Below are positions 45,872-57,974 of a stretch of 64,000 nt of DNA, piece after piece (the first letter of the stretch is position 1; each line of letters begins with the position of its first letter). Under the pieces are notes generated by a model that searched no databases, had not been told where the DNA came from, and saw nothing but the letters and a program-made list of their open reading frames with translations. The stretch covers positions 190,246,573-190,310,572 of the forward strand of contig NC_133336.1 in assembly GCF_042186555.1 (NCBI RefSeq), given 5' to 3'. The position numbers and the translations under genes are program-made. This DNA is from Aquarana catesbeiana. Taxonomy: Eukaryota; Chordata; Amphibia; Anura; Ranidae.

Positions 45872-46312
45872 CTAAGAAAAAGAAAAAAAAGTGATAATAT
45901 ATGAATGTTACCGCTAAGTGATGAGTGAACTGGGCAACGTTTGGTTCGCTGGATGTTCCACAAACCATGGGGGGACATTCTCAAACACCAAATTTATATT
46001 GCCAAAACCCACTGAAGACTACAGGAGGTGAATCTTGGTATTTTTGGCCTTTTGCAAGGCTAATTTGCAAGCTTCTTTTTTAATACACAAATGTTCTAGT
46101 TTTGATACTCAGAAATGGCTACTGCTATGCTCTTCCAATGCTTTATTATAGGTTCTTTTTGAATTGCAATGGTACAAATGGATAAAATAAATATTGCACA
46201 TTTACATTTACAAAACCAAAAAGAACATTGAAATCCTAATGAAGAAATTCTCTAATTATACTATCCCCCAACATTTTTGAACTGGTGTTGTCTGGGTTTG
46301 TTGTAGCAATGG

Positions 46313-46429
46313 GGTTGATTTACTAAAACTGGAGAGTCCAAAATTTGGTGCATCTGTGCATGGTAGCCAATCAGCTTCCACAGCTGCACCATATTTTGCA
46401 CTCTCTGGTTTTAGTAAATCAAACCCGGT
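46313..46429. mobile_element. Small foldback-type element, copy 2
   Basis: Paralogue of 39421-39537. Confidence 0.7.
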
Positions 46430-47016
46430 GGCTATTTTTGGCTAGTACTATGCTATTCCAATGCTTTTATAGGTAGAGGAACAGTTTGTAATGAAAAAAT
46501 ACAATAAATACTGTGCATTATACTGTATATATTTTTTTTTCTTGAGAGGAAACAAACAAAAAAAAAAAGAAATCCTAAAGAAGAAATTCCCTACAATTAT
46601 ACTATCCCCAAAATTTAAGGACCGGTGTTGTCTGGGTTTGCTATAACTGGGGCCATGTTTGGCTAGTACTATGCTATTCCAATGCTTTTAGGAACTTTTT
46701 GGAATGACACCAATGAATAAAATAAAATATATATAAATATATTAAGAAAACCAAAAAGACAATAGAGATCCTAAAAAGTCACTATGAGATTCTACAAAAA
46801 ACCTGGTTTATCCTGCTGCCCTCTATCTCTCCCTTCTGTCCATGTCTAGGGATTTTGCAGCTGTGGTGGCAGCTCTGCACATGGTCAGTTTTCAGTGATT
46901 TTCTATGCTGAGCATTTCCTCCTTATCACATCTGAGCAGCCCATGTGACTATAGAATCATACATGTCCGTGTGTCATGTATGTGGTAGAAGAGCCTGACA
47001 TGATGAGGAAGGCCTC

Positions 47017-47768
47017 TGTTACACCTCTGATTCAGGGCCCCTGATAGAATAGACAGGAGGCGAAGGAGTACAGAGTGGCATGAGTGCCTGTTGGCAGGGC
47101 TGGATGGATTCTCTGAATCAACAGGAGAAGACTGCTAGTAGACCACAGCAGAGCAGGAGTACCAGATAGACACCAGTGAGCAGGAGACAGGAGCAGGCTA
47201 ACACTGGTGACAGCAGACATGTACAGACTGGAAGCAGATAGGCAGTGAGTAGGCGCCAGAGGAATATAGGCAGTGGGTTGCAGCAGGGAGTCTAGCAGCA
47301 CTGGGGACAGAGGCAGAGTCAGACAAACAGGGCCATGCACAGGCAGAGGGATCAGGTGCAGATGCGTAGGCAGGGGTAAAGTCAGGATACAGGCCAAGTT
47401 GGTAACAGATTTGTGGAGCAGCAGCAAGGGGCACAGGCAGAAGCAAGGTCCGAGGCATGCCGGGGTCAGTGCTGGTGGAGTTCAGGAGTAGTCAAGACAA
47501 GCCGAGTCGGTAACAGTAGCCAGATGTAGAGTAACAGGTTGCAGGTATGCACGGGGACACTGTAGACAAGACAGCACTGAAGCATAGCACAGGCTCAGCT
47601 TAAAAAGCCTGCTTGGCACTAATATGAGAAACAATGAGCAACAGATGTGTGCACATGCACACAAATATGCACGTGCATGCGTGCATAAGCACGTGCACAT
47701 TTCCTACATGCATGTAAAGGAATTTGAATTAACATGTGCCTATGCACTGGATGCCGTCCTTCCTGACA
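47017..47768 (-). mobile_element. Probable gypsy-type solo LTR, complete copy
   Basis: On the minus strand it runs TGTCAGGAAGG to GAGGTGTAACA (TG to CA ends), with a TATA-like GGCTTTTTAAGC near 47600. Short stretches resemble the chromovirus LTR. Adjacent 5-bp sequences do not match, so no target duplication is seen and the boundaries are tentative. Confidence 0.5.
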
Positions 47769-48180
47769 GGATGTATACACAGTGTTAAACGACATCCCGC
47801 TCCCTTCCTCCTCTAACCAGCTAAACACAATGGGGATGGGATATTACATGTAGATTGATGGAGGCTTCACCTCCCTCTTATTCTAACACACAGGCTGGAG
47901 GGGTGTGACACAGCTTGTGACTGGCAGAAATCCGCCCACACTATGTTATTATCACAAAATAATAAATATTTGATTTCAAATATACAGGTATATTTGTATG
48001 ACAATTTAAAACAGCGTATTGATATTTATTATTTATATTAACTCTGTGTTTTCCGTATATATTCCAAAGGCTGTTTTTTTATTTTGAACATGTGACCAGC
48101 AGCAGAGGATTAGAAGCTCCTCCTGCTTATGTTTCCCTGCAGACAGGCTGGGAGAAAGCTGGGTCATGTGACAGCTGGAT
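47769..48180. other. No recognisable feature
   Basis: AT-rich sequence beyond the duplication. No gene or repeat recognised. Confidence 0.4.
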
Positions 48181-48187
48181 ATCGTTT

Positions 48188-48370
48188 CAGGCTGGGTTCA
48201 CACTATTGCGCATCCAATTCACAATAACAGGAGATTTTGTTGGGCCCTCTATGGAGCCGGTTCACATATCTCCGCTGTGGCTCCGGTGCGAATTTGTACA
48301 GGAGCCCTGTGCGTCTTTTGCTCCATTCCAGGTCCGAATTTAGCTGAAAATTCAGGCTGAAATCGGACCT
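48188..48370. repeat. Dispersed repeat with self-complementary GAGCCGGTTCACA motifs
   Basis: CAGGCTGGGTTCACACTATT starts a block in which TGGAGCCGGTTCACA and related inverted motifs recur. It looks like a small foldback-type element; the ends are not resolved. Confidence 0.35.
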
Positions 48371-48379
48371 TAAAAGGTG

Positions 48380-49724
48380 AACACCGGGAGACTGGAGTGA
48401 CTATCCACCAGGTCCGCCGGCTGTGTGGAGTTGCCCCGATGTAAAAACCCGGAAGCGACGTTACAAAGTCACTTATGGTTTACACGGCTGCAAATGGCGC
48501 CGATTTAAAAAAAAAAATCAGTATTCCAGAACACAGATTTTGGCATTTTAAATACTTTAAAGTGCAAAGGAGGGATTTGGGGTCTTTTAGACTTCCCGAT
48601 CCCTCCATAAAGAGTACCTGTCACTGACTATTACTGTCAAAGGGGTTATTTACATTGTGACAGCAATAAAATTGATAAAATTTTTTTTTAAAGGGACAGT
48701 GTTAAATTAAAAAAAAAGAAAATAAATAATAATAAAAAAATGTTTTAAAGCGCCCCTATCCCCGCACCAAAGAAAACGTACACGTAAGTCACACCCGCAA
48801 ATGTAAACAGTGTTCAAATCACACATGTAAGGTAACGCCACAACCATTACAGCGAGAGCAATAATTCTAGTAAAATACCTCCTTTGTAACTCCAAACAGG
48901 TAACCATTAAACATTTTTAAAAGTCACCCATGGAGATTTTTAAGTAGTGTCGTTTGTCGCCATTCCACAAGTGCGTGCAATTTTAGTGTGTAACATGTTA
49001 AGTATCTATTTACTCGGCATAACACCTTCTTTAACAATATGTAAAAAAATGGGGCTAACTTTACTGTTTCTTAATTTTTTAATTCAAAAATGTGTATTTT
49101 TTCCCAAAAATCTGCGCTTGAAAGACCGCTACGCAAATACCATGTTACATAAAATATTGCAACGATCGCCATGTTATTCTCTAGGGTCTTGGCTTAAATA
49201 TATATAAAACATTTGGGGGTTCTAAGTCATTTTCTAGCAAAAAATACGGATTTTAACTTGTAAGCAGGGGCGGACTGACAACTCATGGGGCCCCCGGGCA
49301 ATAGGAGATTATGGGGCCCCCGGGCAATAGAAAATTATGGGGCCCCCAGGCAATAGAAAATTATGGGGCCCCCGGGCAATAGGAGATTATGGGGCCCCCA
49401 GGCAATATTAGATTATGGGGCCCCCAGGCAATAGATTATCGGGCCACACAGTATACACACACATATACAGTATACACACACAGACACACAATATACACAC
49501 ACAGTATACACATACACACACTGAAAAGGTACTGGAGAGGCAGGGCAGCTATAATCTTGGGATTTTTAAATAAAAACACTAATTTTTACATATTGTCCCT
49601 GGTTTTATTGAGGCTGGCAACCCTGATGGGGCCCCTTAGTGGCACTGCCCGAGGGCCCGAATGGTCAGTCCGCCCCTGCTTGTAAGCAACAAGTGTCAAA
49701 ATAGGCCTGGTCCAGAAGTGGATA
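48380..49724 (+). mobile_element. piggyBac-like nonautonomous element, interrupted
   Basis: Shares long blocks with 2040-2942 in opposite orientation. The right end AGAAGTGG is followed by ATAA where TTAA is expected, a one-base change of the target site. The left end is not resolved. A hAT-like element sits in it at 49265-49678. Confidence 0.5.
49265..49678. mobile_element. hAT-like element (CAGGGGCGGACTGAC ends) with internal repeats
   Basis: The ends CAGGGGCGGACTGAC and, reverse-complemented, CAGGGGCGGACTGACC match over 15 bp, with exact 8-bp duplication CTTGTAAG (49257-49264 and 49679-49686). About six units of 25-28 bp around ATTATGGGGCCCCCGGGCAA begin 20 bp inside the left end (49286-49440). 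A CA-rich tract follows at 49450-49525. Confidence 0.9.
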
Positions 49725-50154
49725 AAGGAAGTGTGGATGAGCCTGTGTGCCTGACTGAGGAAAAAACCTGTGGGGAACACCTAGACAGTATAGCTTTGGC
49801 TCCCTCGGGAGTAGAGCTACATAAGTATATTTTTAAAAAATCTTTCTTGAACATCAAATGTGTATTTTTTGTGTATTTATAATTTGTAGGTGAAATCAAA
49901 GATGATTGACACTAGCTTTCATTTTGTTCAGACAGCATCTGAATCCAATGTTCTTTTTTACTTTACAGGTATTAGCAATTATTATTATTATTCTACATTT
50001 GATACAATTAATTCTGATTTATAGTATATTAAACTTTTGTGAATGTAATCAGTCAGCATACTATAACCCTCCTTCAAAGTGGTTAGCAATAGGAGGACAG
50101 GGAGGAGGAGGGACGGGAGTGTCATTTACCAGAGTGTATACGCCCACATGTGCA

Positions 50155-50340
50155 ACTCTATAGTCACATGGGCTGCTCAGATAAGAAAAAGGAGGAAATG
50201 AGGAACCTAGAAGGGAACTAAAACTGGAGCATGCTCAGTAGATGACAACAGCTGGTCTACACAATCTCAGACTGCAATGGGGACACAAAGATGATAGGAG
50301 GGACAGTTGAAGGCCGGATAAACCAGGTACATTTCACACT
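50155..50340 (-). repeat. Dispersed repeat, inverted relative to 39900-40080
   Basis: Contains CACATGGGCTGCTCAGAT and AAACCAGGTACATTT-type blocks that are the reverse complement of sequence downstream of the Ig exon in both duplication copies. Confidence 0.5.
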
Positions 50341-50474
50341 ACCCAAAACAAATGCTTTAGCAGCTTTGTGAGAATGAACACTCTGTTACATAACCAGTGG
50401 CGGCTGGTGCTCAAAATTTTTGGGGGGGCGCAAACAAATTGAAAAATTCTGAAAAAAAAACATCAATCGCAGCC

Positions 50475-51125
50475 TCTGTCATCAAAATACAGCCACTGTG
50501 TTATCAAAAACGCATCCACTGTGTCACCAAAACGCATTTACTGTGTCATCAAAAATGCATTCACTGTGTCATCAAAAACGCAGCCACTGTGTCATAAAAA
50601 AAATCGATTCCACTGTGTCATAAAAAATCGCATCCACTGTGTCATAAAAAATCGCATCCACTGTGTCATAAAAAACGCATCCACTGTGTCATCAAAAATG
50701 CATCCACTGTGTCATAAAAAACGCATCCACTGTGTCATCAAAAATGCATCCACTGTGTCATCAAAAATGCATCCACTGTGTCATAAAAAACGCATTCACT
50801 GTATCATAAAAAATGCATCCACTGTGTCATAAAAAAATCGCATCCACTGTGTCATAAAAAAATCGCATCCACTGTGTCATCAAAAACGCATCCACTGTAT
50901 CATAAAAAACGCATCCACTGTATCATAAAAAATGCATTCACTGTGTCATCAAAAATCGCATTCACTGTGTCATCAAAAATCGCATTCACTGTGTCATCAA
51001 AAATGCATCCACTGTATCATAAAAAACGCATCCACTGTATCATAAAAAACGCATCCACTGTATCATAAAAAATGCATTCACTGTGTCATCAAAAATGCAT
51101 TCACTGTGTCATCAAAAATGCATCC
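50475..51125. repeat. 23-bp minisatellite in the hAT-like element
   Basis: About 28 units close to GCATCCACTGTGTCATAAAA plus AAC, starting about 75 bp inside the left end. The unit is homologous, in reverse complement, to the shorter array at 63530-63665. Confidence 0.9.
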
Positions 51126-51212
51126 ACTGTGTCCACTAATCCCAGAAACCATGCTTGTCTCCTTAATAACAGCCAGCATCTCTTTGAACAAGGGGGAAGG
51201 GGGGCAAGTTCT

Positions 51213-51420
51213 CAAAGAAAGATAATGACAGTGATTTGGGGGGCTGGGAGAGGATGCTTTATGTGCTAGGGGCCACTTTGGGAGCAGAGAGGATTTGTGC
51301 TGGGGGGGTCTAATTTTATATTCAACCCCCCTTCTAGCACAAATCCTCTCTGCTCCCAAAGTGGCCCCTAGCACATAAAGCATCCTCTCCCAGCCCCCCA
51401 AATCACTGTATCTTTCTTTG
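51213..51420. repeat. Long hairpin, arms of about 90-95 bp
   Basis: Left arm 51213-51307 (CAAAGAAAGATAATGACAGT onward) pairs with 51330-51420, leaving a loop of about 20 bp with very few mismatches. Confidence 0.85.
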
Positions 51421-52329
51421 ATAACTTGCTCCTCATGTCCTGTGTATGTGTCCATTCTCCTCCCCCTCCCCCTCTGTCTGTGTATAGGTGTCTTCAGTCC
51501 GTGTGTAGTAAAACAGGGGGGAGGGGGGGGGGAATGGGGAATAGAGGGACAGATACATGCAGCTGTGCTGTGCTGGAGCTCACCCTGCTTGCCAGACAGC
51601 AACCCATCCCTCATATGACTCTTACCTTTCTCCTGCAGCTCCGCTCAGCTGAAGAACGGAGCTGCCGACATCACTTCCGGCTCTCGTCTTCTTCACGAAA
51701 GCCAGAAGTGACCTCAAGATTTGAAAAGCAATGCTCCCGCCCATAGAATCACACTGATTCTACGAGCGGAAGCTAATCGGCGTTTTCGTTTGCGCCACCA
51801 GGCGGGTTAAAAGCCCGCAAATGAAGCACCGCGTCTGCAATCTCGTGATTGCATTGACGTGGCGCTTCCCATAGTGCACTGGCGTCCGGCGCCACAGTGC
51901 ACTTTGTTACAGGACTTTTTTTTTTTTTTGTTCTTAAAGGGGCCGTTTTAAAAAAAATTTTTTTTTTTTTTGAAATTTTTATTTTTTTTTTAATTTTTTT
52001 ATTTTTTTTTTTTGACTACAGGAGGGGGGGGGGGGGGGGGCGGCGCCCTGGCGCCCCCTATGGACGGGCCGCCACTGTACATAACATAATGACAGTTTTT
52101 CCAAGTCTGGGTTTAATGACACTTTAAGGAAACTTCAGCTTTACTTCAGATTTCCTTATTCATGAGCTGCAAAAGATTTTTTGAGCTTTGCTTATGTACA
52201 ATTTTGGGTTCGTCGCTATTTTGCATGCAATTTTTATAATTTTTGTTTATTTTAATGCTAGAATGAGATTAACAATAAGAAAAAATGACCACAACGTTTG
52301 TCCAATAAGTCAAATGTAAGAAAGACAGT

Positions 52330-53712
52330 GGGATTGACTTACTAAAACTGGAGGGTGCAAAATCTGGTCCAGCTCTGCATAGAAACCAATCAGCTTCCAG
52401 GTTTTATTGTTGTAGCACCCTGGTGTTTAGGCAGGGTTGCTAACAAATTTAGTTTGCCGGGTAGTAAATGCCCTGGTTAATTGTTAGAAGATCCACTGAT
52501 TCCTCTCTAATTCTGGAATTGTTGCACCTTTTCTCTTCTGTCACTAGGTGGCACTGTGGCTGGTGACATTAGAATGACATGGGCTTAGCAAGGTCCGATC
52601 ACCAATGGATGGGGTGTCTCGGCCAATTGGCAGGGGTTTCTTTAATCCCTTGGCCTGCTGAGAGAGCCTATTTATTTGGGTGGAGTCAGGTGATCGGGGT
52701 TCTGTGCCACCTGGATGGCTGTCTGAATGGACGTGTGTCATGTCGCCTCGGGTTGCTAGGCTGGAAGCCTGGGGGCCTATCCTGGGGACACCTGGCTGCT
52801 AGGCTGCCTGAAGCCTATCCAGGTACAAGAGAAGCAGCGTAGGGTTGGGACTGCAGGATTGGAGTCCAACCGAGTTGTGAAGGTTCAGCCGGAAGGGGAA
52901 CCAGTTGTGGTCAGAGGTAGAGGGGAAGCTGTTGCTACTAAGGGACCATCCACCTTGTTACCAGAAACCACTGTGAGTAAGCTGAAGCAAGTACCAGAGC
53001 AGACTTCTCGCAAGCCGGGGACAGTGAAGAAGTGAGAAAGCATCAGCAAGTGCCAAGCCAGGGACCCAGCAGGTTAGCGGGGGTGACGCTTGAGGAGTAT
53101 AGAGCAGGATAACTGTGGAAGAGCTCAGGGGATCCAGTGGCGATTAGATCTGGAAGTCTAGTGAGAGACTAGGAGCTCAGTGAGTGAAGATCTACAGTGG
53201 GATACTGTAAGATAAGAGAAGAACTATTCTGTGCTACCAAGAGTTATGTGCAACTACAGTTAGTAGACCGTTACAAGTTCAGTTGCCATAGGAGACAACG
53301 GTCCTACCTATACAGAAGTGTTATCCATCTGGAAGCCTTCCACTGTATAGCTGTCTACCTGTAGTGTCTCGGAGTCTGCCAATTATCATTGCATCTACTT
53401 AAGGGTGTCCTGGCCCTAACCCACTCTCCCACAGTTCTTGTTAAGAGACAATAAATCTCTTGTTTGCATTCAAAAGGTGACTGGCGCCCATCATTTCATC
53501 TTGCATTACACCCACCATGCCTGATAACCCACTCTACAAGGAAGGATGTCAGCTCTCCCTGACTCTTGAGGTCACCATTAGGCTTCTGGAGGCCCGGGAC
53601 CTTGTTACATTGTCAAAGCTTAATTGAACAAGGAAATGAAGTTAGAAGCCGATTGGCTACCATGCACACTTGCACCAGATTTTGCATTCTCCAGTTTTAG
53701 TAAATCAACCCC
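52330..53712. mobile_element. Small foldback-type element split by a solo LTR
   Basis: The two halves (52330-52410 and 53610-53712) join to a family member like 63743-63892. The interruption is the LTR 52411-53609. Confidence 0.75.
52411..53609 (+). mobile_element. Solo LTR copy 3, complete, 4-bp target duplication
   Basis: 1,199 bp from TGTAGCACCC to CTTGTTACA. TTGT is present on both sides (52407-52410 and 53610-53613), and the host element at this point reads TTTTATTGTCAAAGC without duplication in its undisturbed form. TATA-like TATTTATTT near 52669 and AATAAA at 53450-53455. The best reference copy for the copies at 1-1175 and 12158-22240. Confidence 0.8.
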
Positions 53713-54135
53713 AGTATGTTATTATAGGTTGAGAGTGAGCTAACAGTGCTGGGTCTAGTGGTGAACATTAAGAAATACTTGAATAGATGGACTAGTAGGT
53801 AGGGGGCAAAGGAAAGGGTGAAGGCCTCAGTTTTCAGGTTAATAAGTAAAATTCAGTTTAAAAGGGAAGTGAAACATCATTGGTTAGGTGTCCGAGTTGA
53901 TACTATTGAGTATATTGAAAGAATTACATCATAGATTGTTAAAATTCCATGGGTAAGGTTTGAAGGAAAGAAGGAAAGATTCCCAGACATCAAACAATTT
54001 TTGAATCCATAATTCCTTATGCAAGGAGGCTTCCACCCATTCCATGCAAAAATTCGTAACATAATTTATCTATGAATATAAAGATTGTAGGGTGTTCAGA
54101 GTATCTACTTATTTAAAATAGTGTTCTGTACCATT
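53713..54135. other. No recognisable feature
   Basis: No gene or repeat recognised. Confidence 0.4.
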
Positions 54136-54379
54136 AGGCCTGATTCACGCCTATGCAGATTGCAGTTTGCATATTGCAGGTGCATTTTGCGTTTTTCAAT
54201 ACATGTTTTTCATCCATTGAAGTCTATGGAACGAAAAAACAGAAAAAAGTCTCTGGCTCTTTCCATAAACTGCACAGATGTGAACTACATCCCTAATAAA
54301 CCATGTTAAATGGACTGCAGTGTGTTTCTGCAAAACTGAAAATGCACTAAAAATTGCATAGGTGTGAACCAGGGCTAAG
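54136..54379. mobile_element. Small nonautonomous element (GATTCACGCCTATGCA ends)
   Basis: The left end TTAGGCCTGATTCACGCCTA and the reverse complement of the right end (CTTAGCCCTGGTTCACACCT) are inverted repeats of about 28 bp with a few mismatches. The interior is noncoding. Confidence 0.65.
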
Positions 54380-54510
54380 GGATATGATAATAAGGAGTTT
54401 TGCATGCAGTTTTAAGTCTTTACATATTTGGTATCTAGCTACTTGTTACTTGTTATTTATATTTTGCAAACAACCCTGGGCTTATTACGTGTTTGTGTTA
54501 TATTGCTTAA

Positions 54511-55285
54511 CCAGTTGCCGACCGCCGCACGCCTATATACATCGGCACAATGACAGCGGTGGCAAATGGGCGTACCTGTACGTCCCCATTTAAGAGCCGG
54601 GGGTAGCAGCCACGCATGCGCGCCGCCGGAGGCGTACAGTGTGACTGTGGGACCGGTGGACATCGAGTCTCCCGGCGATTATATCACGGAGCCTCAGAAT
54701 GGGGAAGTGCCTATGTAAACAAGGCATTTCCCCGTTCTGCCTTGTGTCATGACAGAGATCACCGCTCCCCATCATCAAGAGCAGTGATCGCTGTCATGTG
54801 ACTTGAAGCCCATCCCCCCCACAGTTAGAATGACTCCCTAGGACACACTTAACCCCTTAATCGCCCCCAAGTGGTTAACCCCTTCACTGCCAGTGTCATT
54901 TACACAGTAATCAATGCATTTTTATAGTACTGATCGCTGTATAAATGACAATGGTCCCAAAATAGTGACAAAAATGTCTGATGTGTCCGCCATAATGTCG
55001 CAGTCCCGATAAAAATCGCAGATCTCCGCCATTACTACTAAAAAGATAATAATAATAAAGATGCCATAAAACTATCCCCTATTTTGTAGACGCTATAACT
55101 TTCGCGCAAACCAATCAATTTACGCTTATTGCAATTTTTTACCAAAAATATGTAGAAGAATACATATTGGCCTAAACTGAGGGAAAAAAATATTTTTTTA
55201 TTTATTTTTGGGGGATATTTATTATAGCAAAAAGTAAAAAATAATGATTTTTTTTCAAAATTGTCGCTCTTTTTTTGTTTATAGA
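54511..55285 (+). mobile_element. piggyBac-like element, right end missing
   Basis: TTAA at 54507-54510 is followed by CCAGTTGCCGACCGCCGCAC. The AT-rich right part (55080-55280) resembles the right part of the element at 26501-27791. It stops near 55285 without the terminal repeat. Confidence 0.5.
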
Positions 55286-55647
55286 AAAAAGAGAGGCTCC
55301 CATCATATCACAGAGCGTGGTGGTCCCATCCCTGGTTACTGGAAACAAAGGTGATAACCCCCTAAGTTGGGACTTTAAATAGGCCACCCACTCAAAGATG
55401 TGTAAAAAGTATTCTTTAATGATATAGAGTAAAAAATATGTAAAATCCACATATGACAAAAATCACAACATATGTAACATTGAAAATCAAATAATTACTG
55501 TACACAGAATAAGCATACAATAAGATTGCCCAAATGCCCGACGCGTTTCCGGTATGAGATGTTCCAATACCTTCATCAGGGGCCAAAGGTTCAATACGTT
55601 TTTAACATTCACATAAATTCTAGTGTATTGATTCCATGTCTGAGCAG
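55286..55647. repeat. Unclassified dispersed sequence
   Basis: Contains GACGCGTTTCCGG and CCTTCATCAGGGG, a motif pair I recognise as recurrent in amphibian repeats (compare the foldback centre near 8460). No boundaries can be given. Confidence 0.3.
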
Positions 55648-56130
55648 GCAGATTCCGATAAGCCCCCCGCCCGCAGACCCCCACAACCACCGGCCAGGGT
55701 TGTGGGGATGAGGCCCTTGTCCTCATCAACATGGGGACAAGGTGTTTTGGGGGGCACCCTCCAAATGTTGAGGTTATGTGGCCAGGTACGGTTCAGGAGG
55801 GGGGGCGCTCTCTCGTCCCCCCCTCTTTTCCTGCAGCCTGCCAGGTTGCATGCTCGGATAAGGGTCTGGTATGGATCTTCGGGGGACCCCACGCCGTTTT
55901 TTTTTATTTTGGCGCGGGGTTCCCCTTAAAATCCATACCAGACCTAAAGGGTCTGGTATGGAATTTAGGGGGACCCCCACGTCATTTAAAAAAAAAAAAA
56001 TTGGCCGGGGTTCCCCTTAATATCCATACCAGACCTGAAGGGCCTGGTATGGAATTTAGGGGGACCCCCACGTCATTTTTTTTTAAATTTTGGTTCGGGG
56101 TTCCCCTGTGGGGAATTCCCATGCCGTTTT
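55648..56130. repeat. Module shared with the palindromic element
   Basis: From CAGATTCCGATAAGCC onward it resembles one palindrome arm (6539-6860): the same ACATGGGGACAAGG, TACGGTTCAGGAGG and GGGTCTGGTATGGA blocks, with the last block repeated two more times (55930-56060). Confidence 0.65.
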
Positions 56131-56149
56131 TATCAAAGAACTTTTATGT

Positions 56150-56623
56150 GTATTGTCGGACCGGCAATGCAATAGCCTCGAGTAGTTTTAAATGACTTTT
56201 TTTCCTTTGAAATGTCATTTTGCTGTCAGACTGTTCTAAACACAGGAAACATGCGCCCCTTTACAGGCATACTATAGACACCCCCAGCTACAAAATTTAA
56301 AGTGATATTACACTTTTATTGTTTGACTTTAAGCATTATTAAAATCACTGCTCCTGAAAAAACGGCCATTTTTAAAACTTTTTTTTGCATTGATCCATGT
56401 CCCCTGGGGCAGGACCCAGGTCCCCAAACACTTTTTATGACAATAACTTGCATATAAGCATTTAAAATTAGCACTTTCGATTTCTCCCATAGAGTTTTAA
56501 AGGGTGTTCCGCAGCATTCGAATTTGCCGGGAACACCCCAAATTGTTTGCTGTTCGGCGAACTTGCGAACAGCCGATGTTCGAGTCGAACATGAGTTTGA
56601 CTCAAACTCGAAGCTCATCCCTA
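56150..56623 (-). mobile_element. hAT end fragment (TAGGGATGAGC family)
   Basis: Reverse complement of the left end of the 13.8-kb hAT element (22414-22830), with the terminus CTCATCCCTA at 56623. It is joined directly to the module at 55648-56130, so this copy is a chimera; the opposite end is not seen. Confidence 0.7.
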
Positions 56624-57589
56624 CTGGACATACATTTCGGCAGCTTCTCCAGCCCCTCTGTTCCAGAACACTTTATCCATGACCGTGTAAGGATGAAGCT
56701 CTTTCATCCATGACCGTGTAAAGCATAGTTGCCAACATTGCAAAAAAAAAATGTGGGACACTTTTTTGGCTGTAGGCAGAGCTGTACAATAATTAGGGGC
56801 GGGGCATTTGTTTGTAGGCGTGGTTTAGCAAAAAAATACAAGTGCCGCGCTTGAAGCTCGTCGTGGTGAAAAATGGGCGTGGCTTACGCAGAATATTGGG
56901 CGTGGCTTAAATGGGCGTGTCTCAAGAGGGTGTGGTTAGAGTCTGAGATGAATGAGGAATGGAGAGGGAAAGGGGGAGAGGGGGAAAGGGGGAAAGGGGG
57001 AGAGGGGGAAAGGGGGAGAGGGGAATGACGGGACAGCAGCCCCAGATCCTACACAATAAAAATATGTGTATTCTAGAAAGTTTAACAATCAGCAGATAAA
57101 GATACTCCAAACACCTGGTGTTAGCACTTCAATCATCCCGGCACCATGGTTGTTATGGTGTCAGGATGATTGAATCGCATTATTTCTATTATTACATTGT
57201 AATATAAAATGAAATCATTCAACTCACCATAATGCAGAATCAGTGGGACCACTGAGCGTGTCACCTGCTACGTCGCCTGCCACCAGATGCCATCAGGTTC
57301 CCCCAGCAGAGTCTGTCCTTACATCAGGTGCCCCCAGCAGAGTCTGTCCTTGCATCAGGTGCCCCAGCAGAGTGCCTCCTTCCATCAGGCATTCTCAGTA
57401 CAGTACCTCTTACGTCAGGTGTCCCCAGCGGAGTGTTGGCTGCATATGGAGTGTTGGCTACAGTCTAGCTACATCTCCTCAAGAGTGGTGACAAGGGGAG
57501 AGAGGTGTGTGGGTGGAGGCATGGTGACTTGGGGTGTTACAGGCTGACTTGGGGAAGGGTGGAGACAGGGTGGTGATTTGGGGGTGCAG

Positions 57590-57830
57590 GCATGATGGTG
57601 ACCTGGGGGGTTCAGGCATGGTGGTGACTAGGCCGGAGGGGGTGCAGGCATGGTGGTGACTAGGCCAGAGGGGGTGCAGGCATGGTGGTGACTAGGCCAG
57701 AAGGGGTGCAGGCATGGTGGTGACTAGGCCAGAGGGGGTGCAGGCATGGTGGTGACTAGGCCGGATGGGGTGCAGGCATGGTGGTGACTAGGCCGGAGGG
57801 GGTGCAGGCATGGGGGGAGGGGGATGCAGG
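57590..57830. repeat. 31-bp GGTGCAGGCATGGTGGTGAC minisatellite
   Basis: About seven near-identical units of GGGGGTGCAGGCATGGTGGT plus GACTAGGCCAG, followed by shorter degenerate units to 57910. Confidence 0.9.
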
Positions 57831-57974
57831 CATGGTGTTGTCATGGGGGGAGGCGGGTGCAGGTATGGTGGTGATATGGGGGGAGGGAGGGCAGGTATGG
57901 TGGTGATATGGGGGAGGGGGCCAGGGCTGGACTGGGACAAAAATGTGGCCCTGGACTTCATCCAGACCGGCCCA

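Larger units (their letters stand above)
40788..47678. repeat. Segmental tandem duplication, copy 2
   Basis: Paralogue of 34504-40787. It starts inside the 45-bp array (40788-41842) and contains a 915-bp hAT insertion that copy 1 lacks. It then follows copy 1: (TA)n, hAT right end at 43419 with the same CTCCTGGT after it, TTGCCAAC fragment, minisatellite, Tc1 relic, Ig exon and LTR. Confidence 0.85.
50395..52077. mobile_element. hAT-like element (CAGTGGCGGC ends), 1.7 kb
   Basis: Starts CAGTGGCGGCTGGTGCTC and ends ACGGGCCGCCACTG, with exact 8-bp duplication TACATAAC (50387-50394 and 52078-52085). From left: a 23-bp minisatellite, a perfect-looking hairpin at 51213-51420, unique sequence, T-rich tracts (51917-52010) and a G-run. 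The same family occurs inverted at 63226-63731. No transposase gene. Confidence 0.9.

Noticed and set aside
49906..50163. Open frame with a hydrophobic run after a TTTTTACTTTACAG acceptor-like site
   Set aside because: AT-rich sequence gives Ile/Leu-rich translations by chance; no partner exon or conserved motif.
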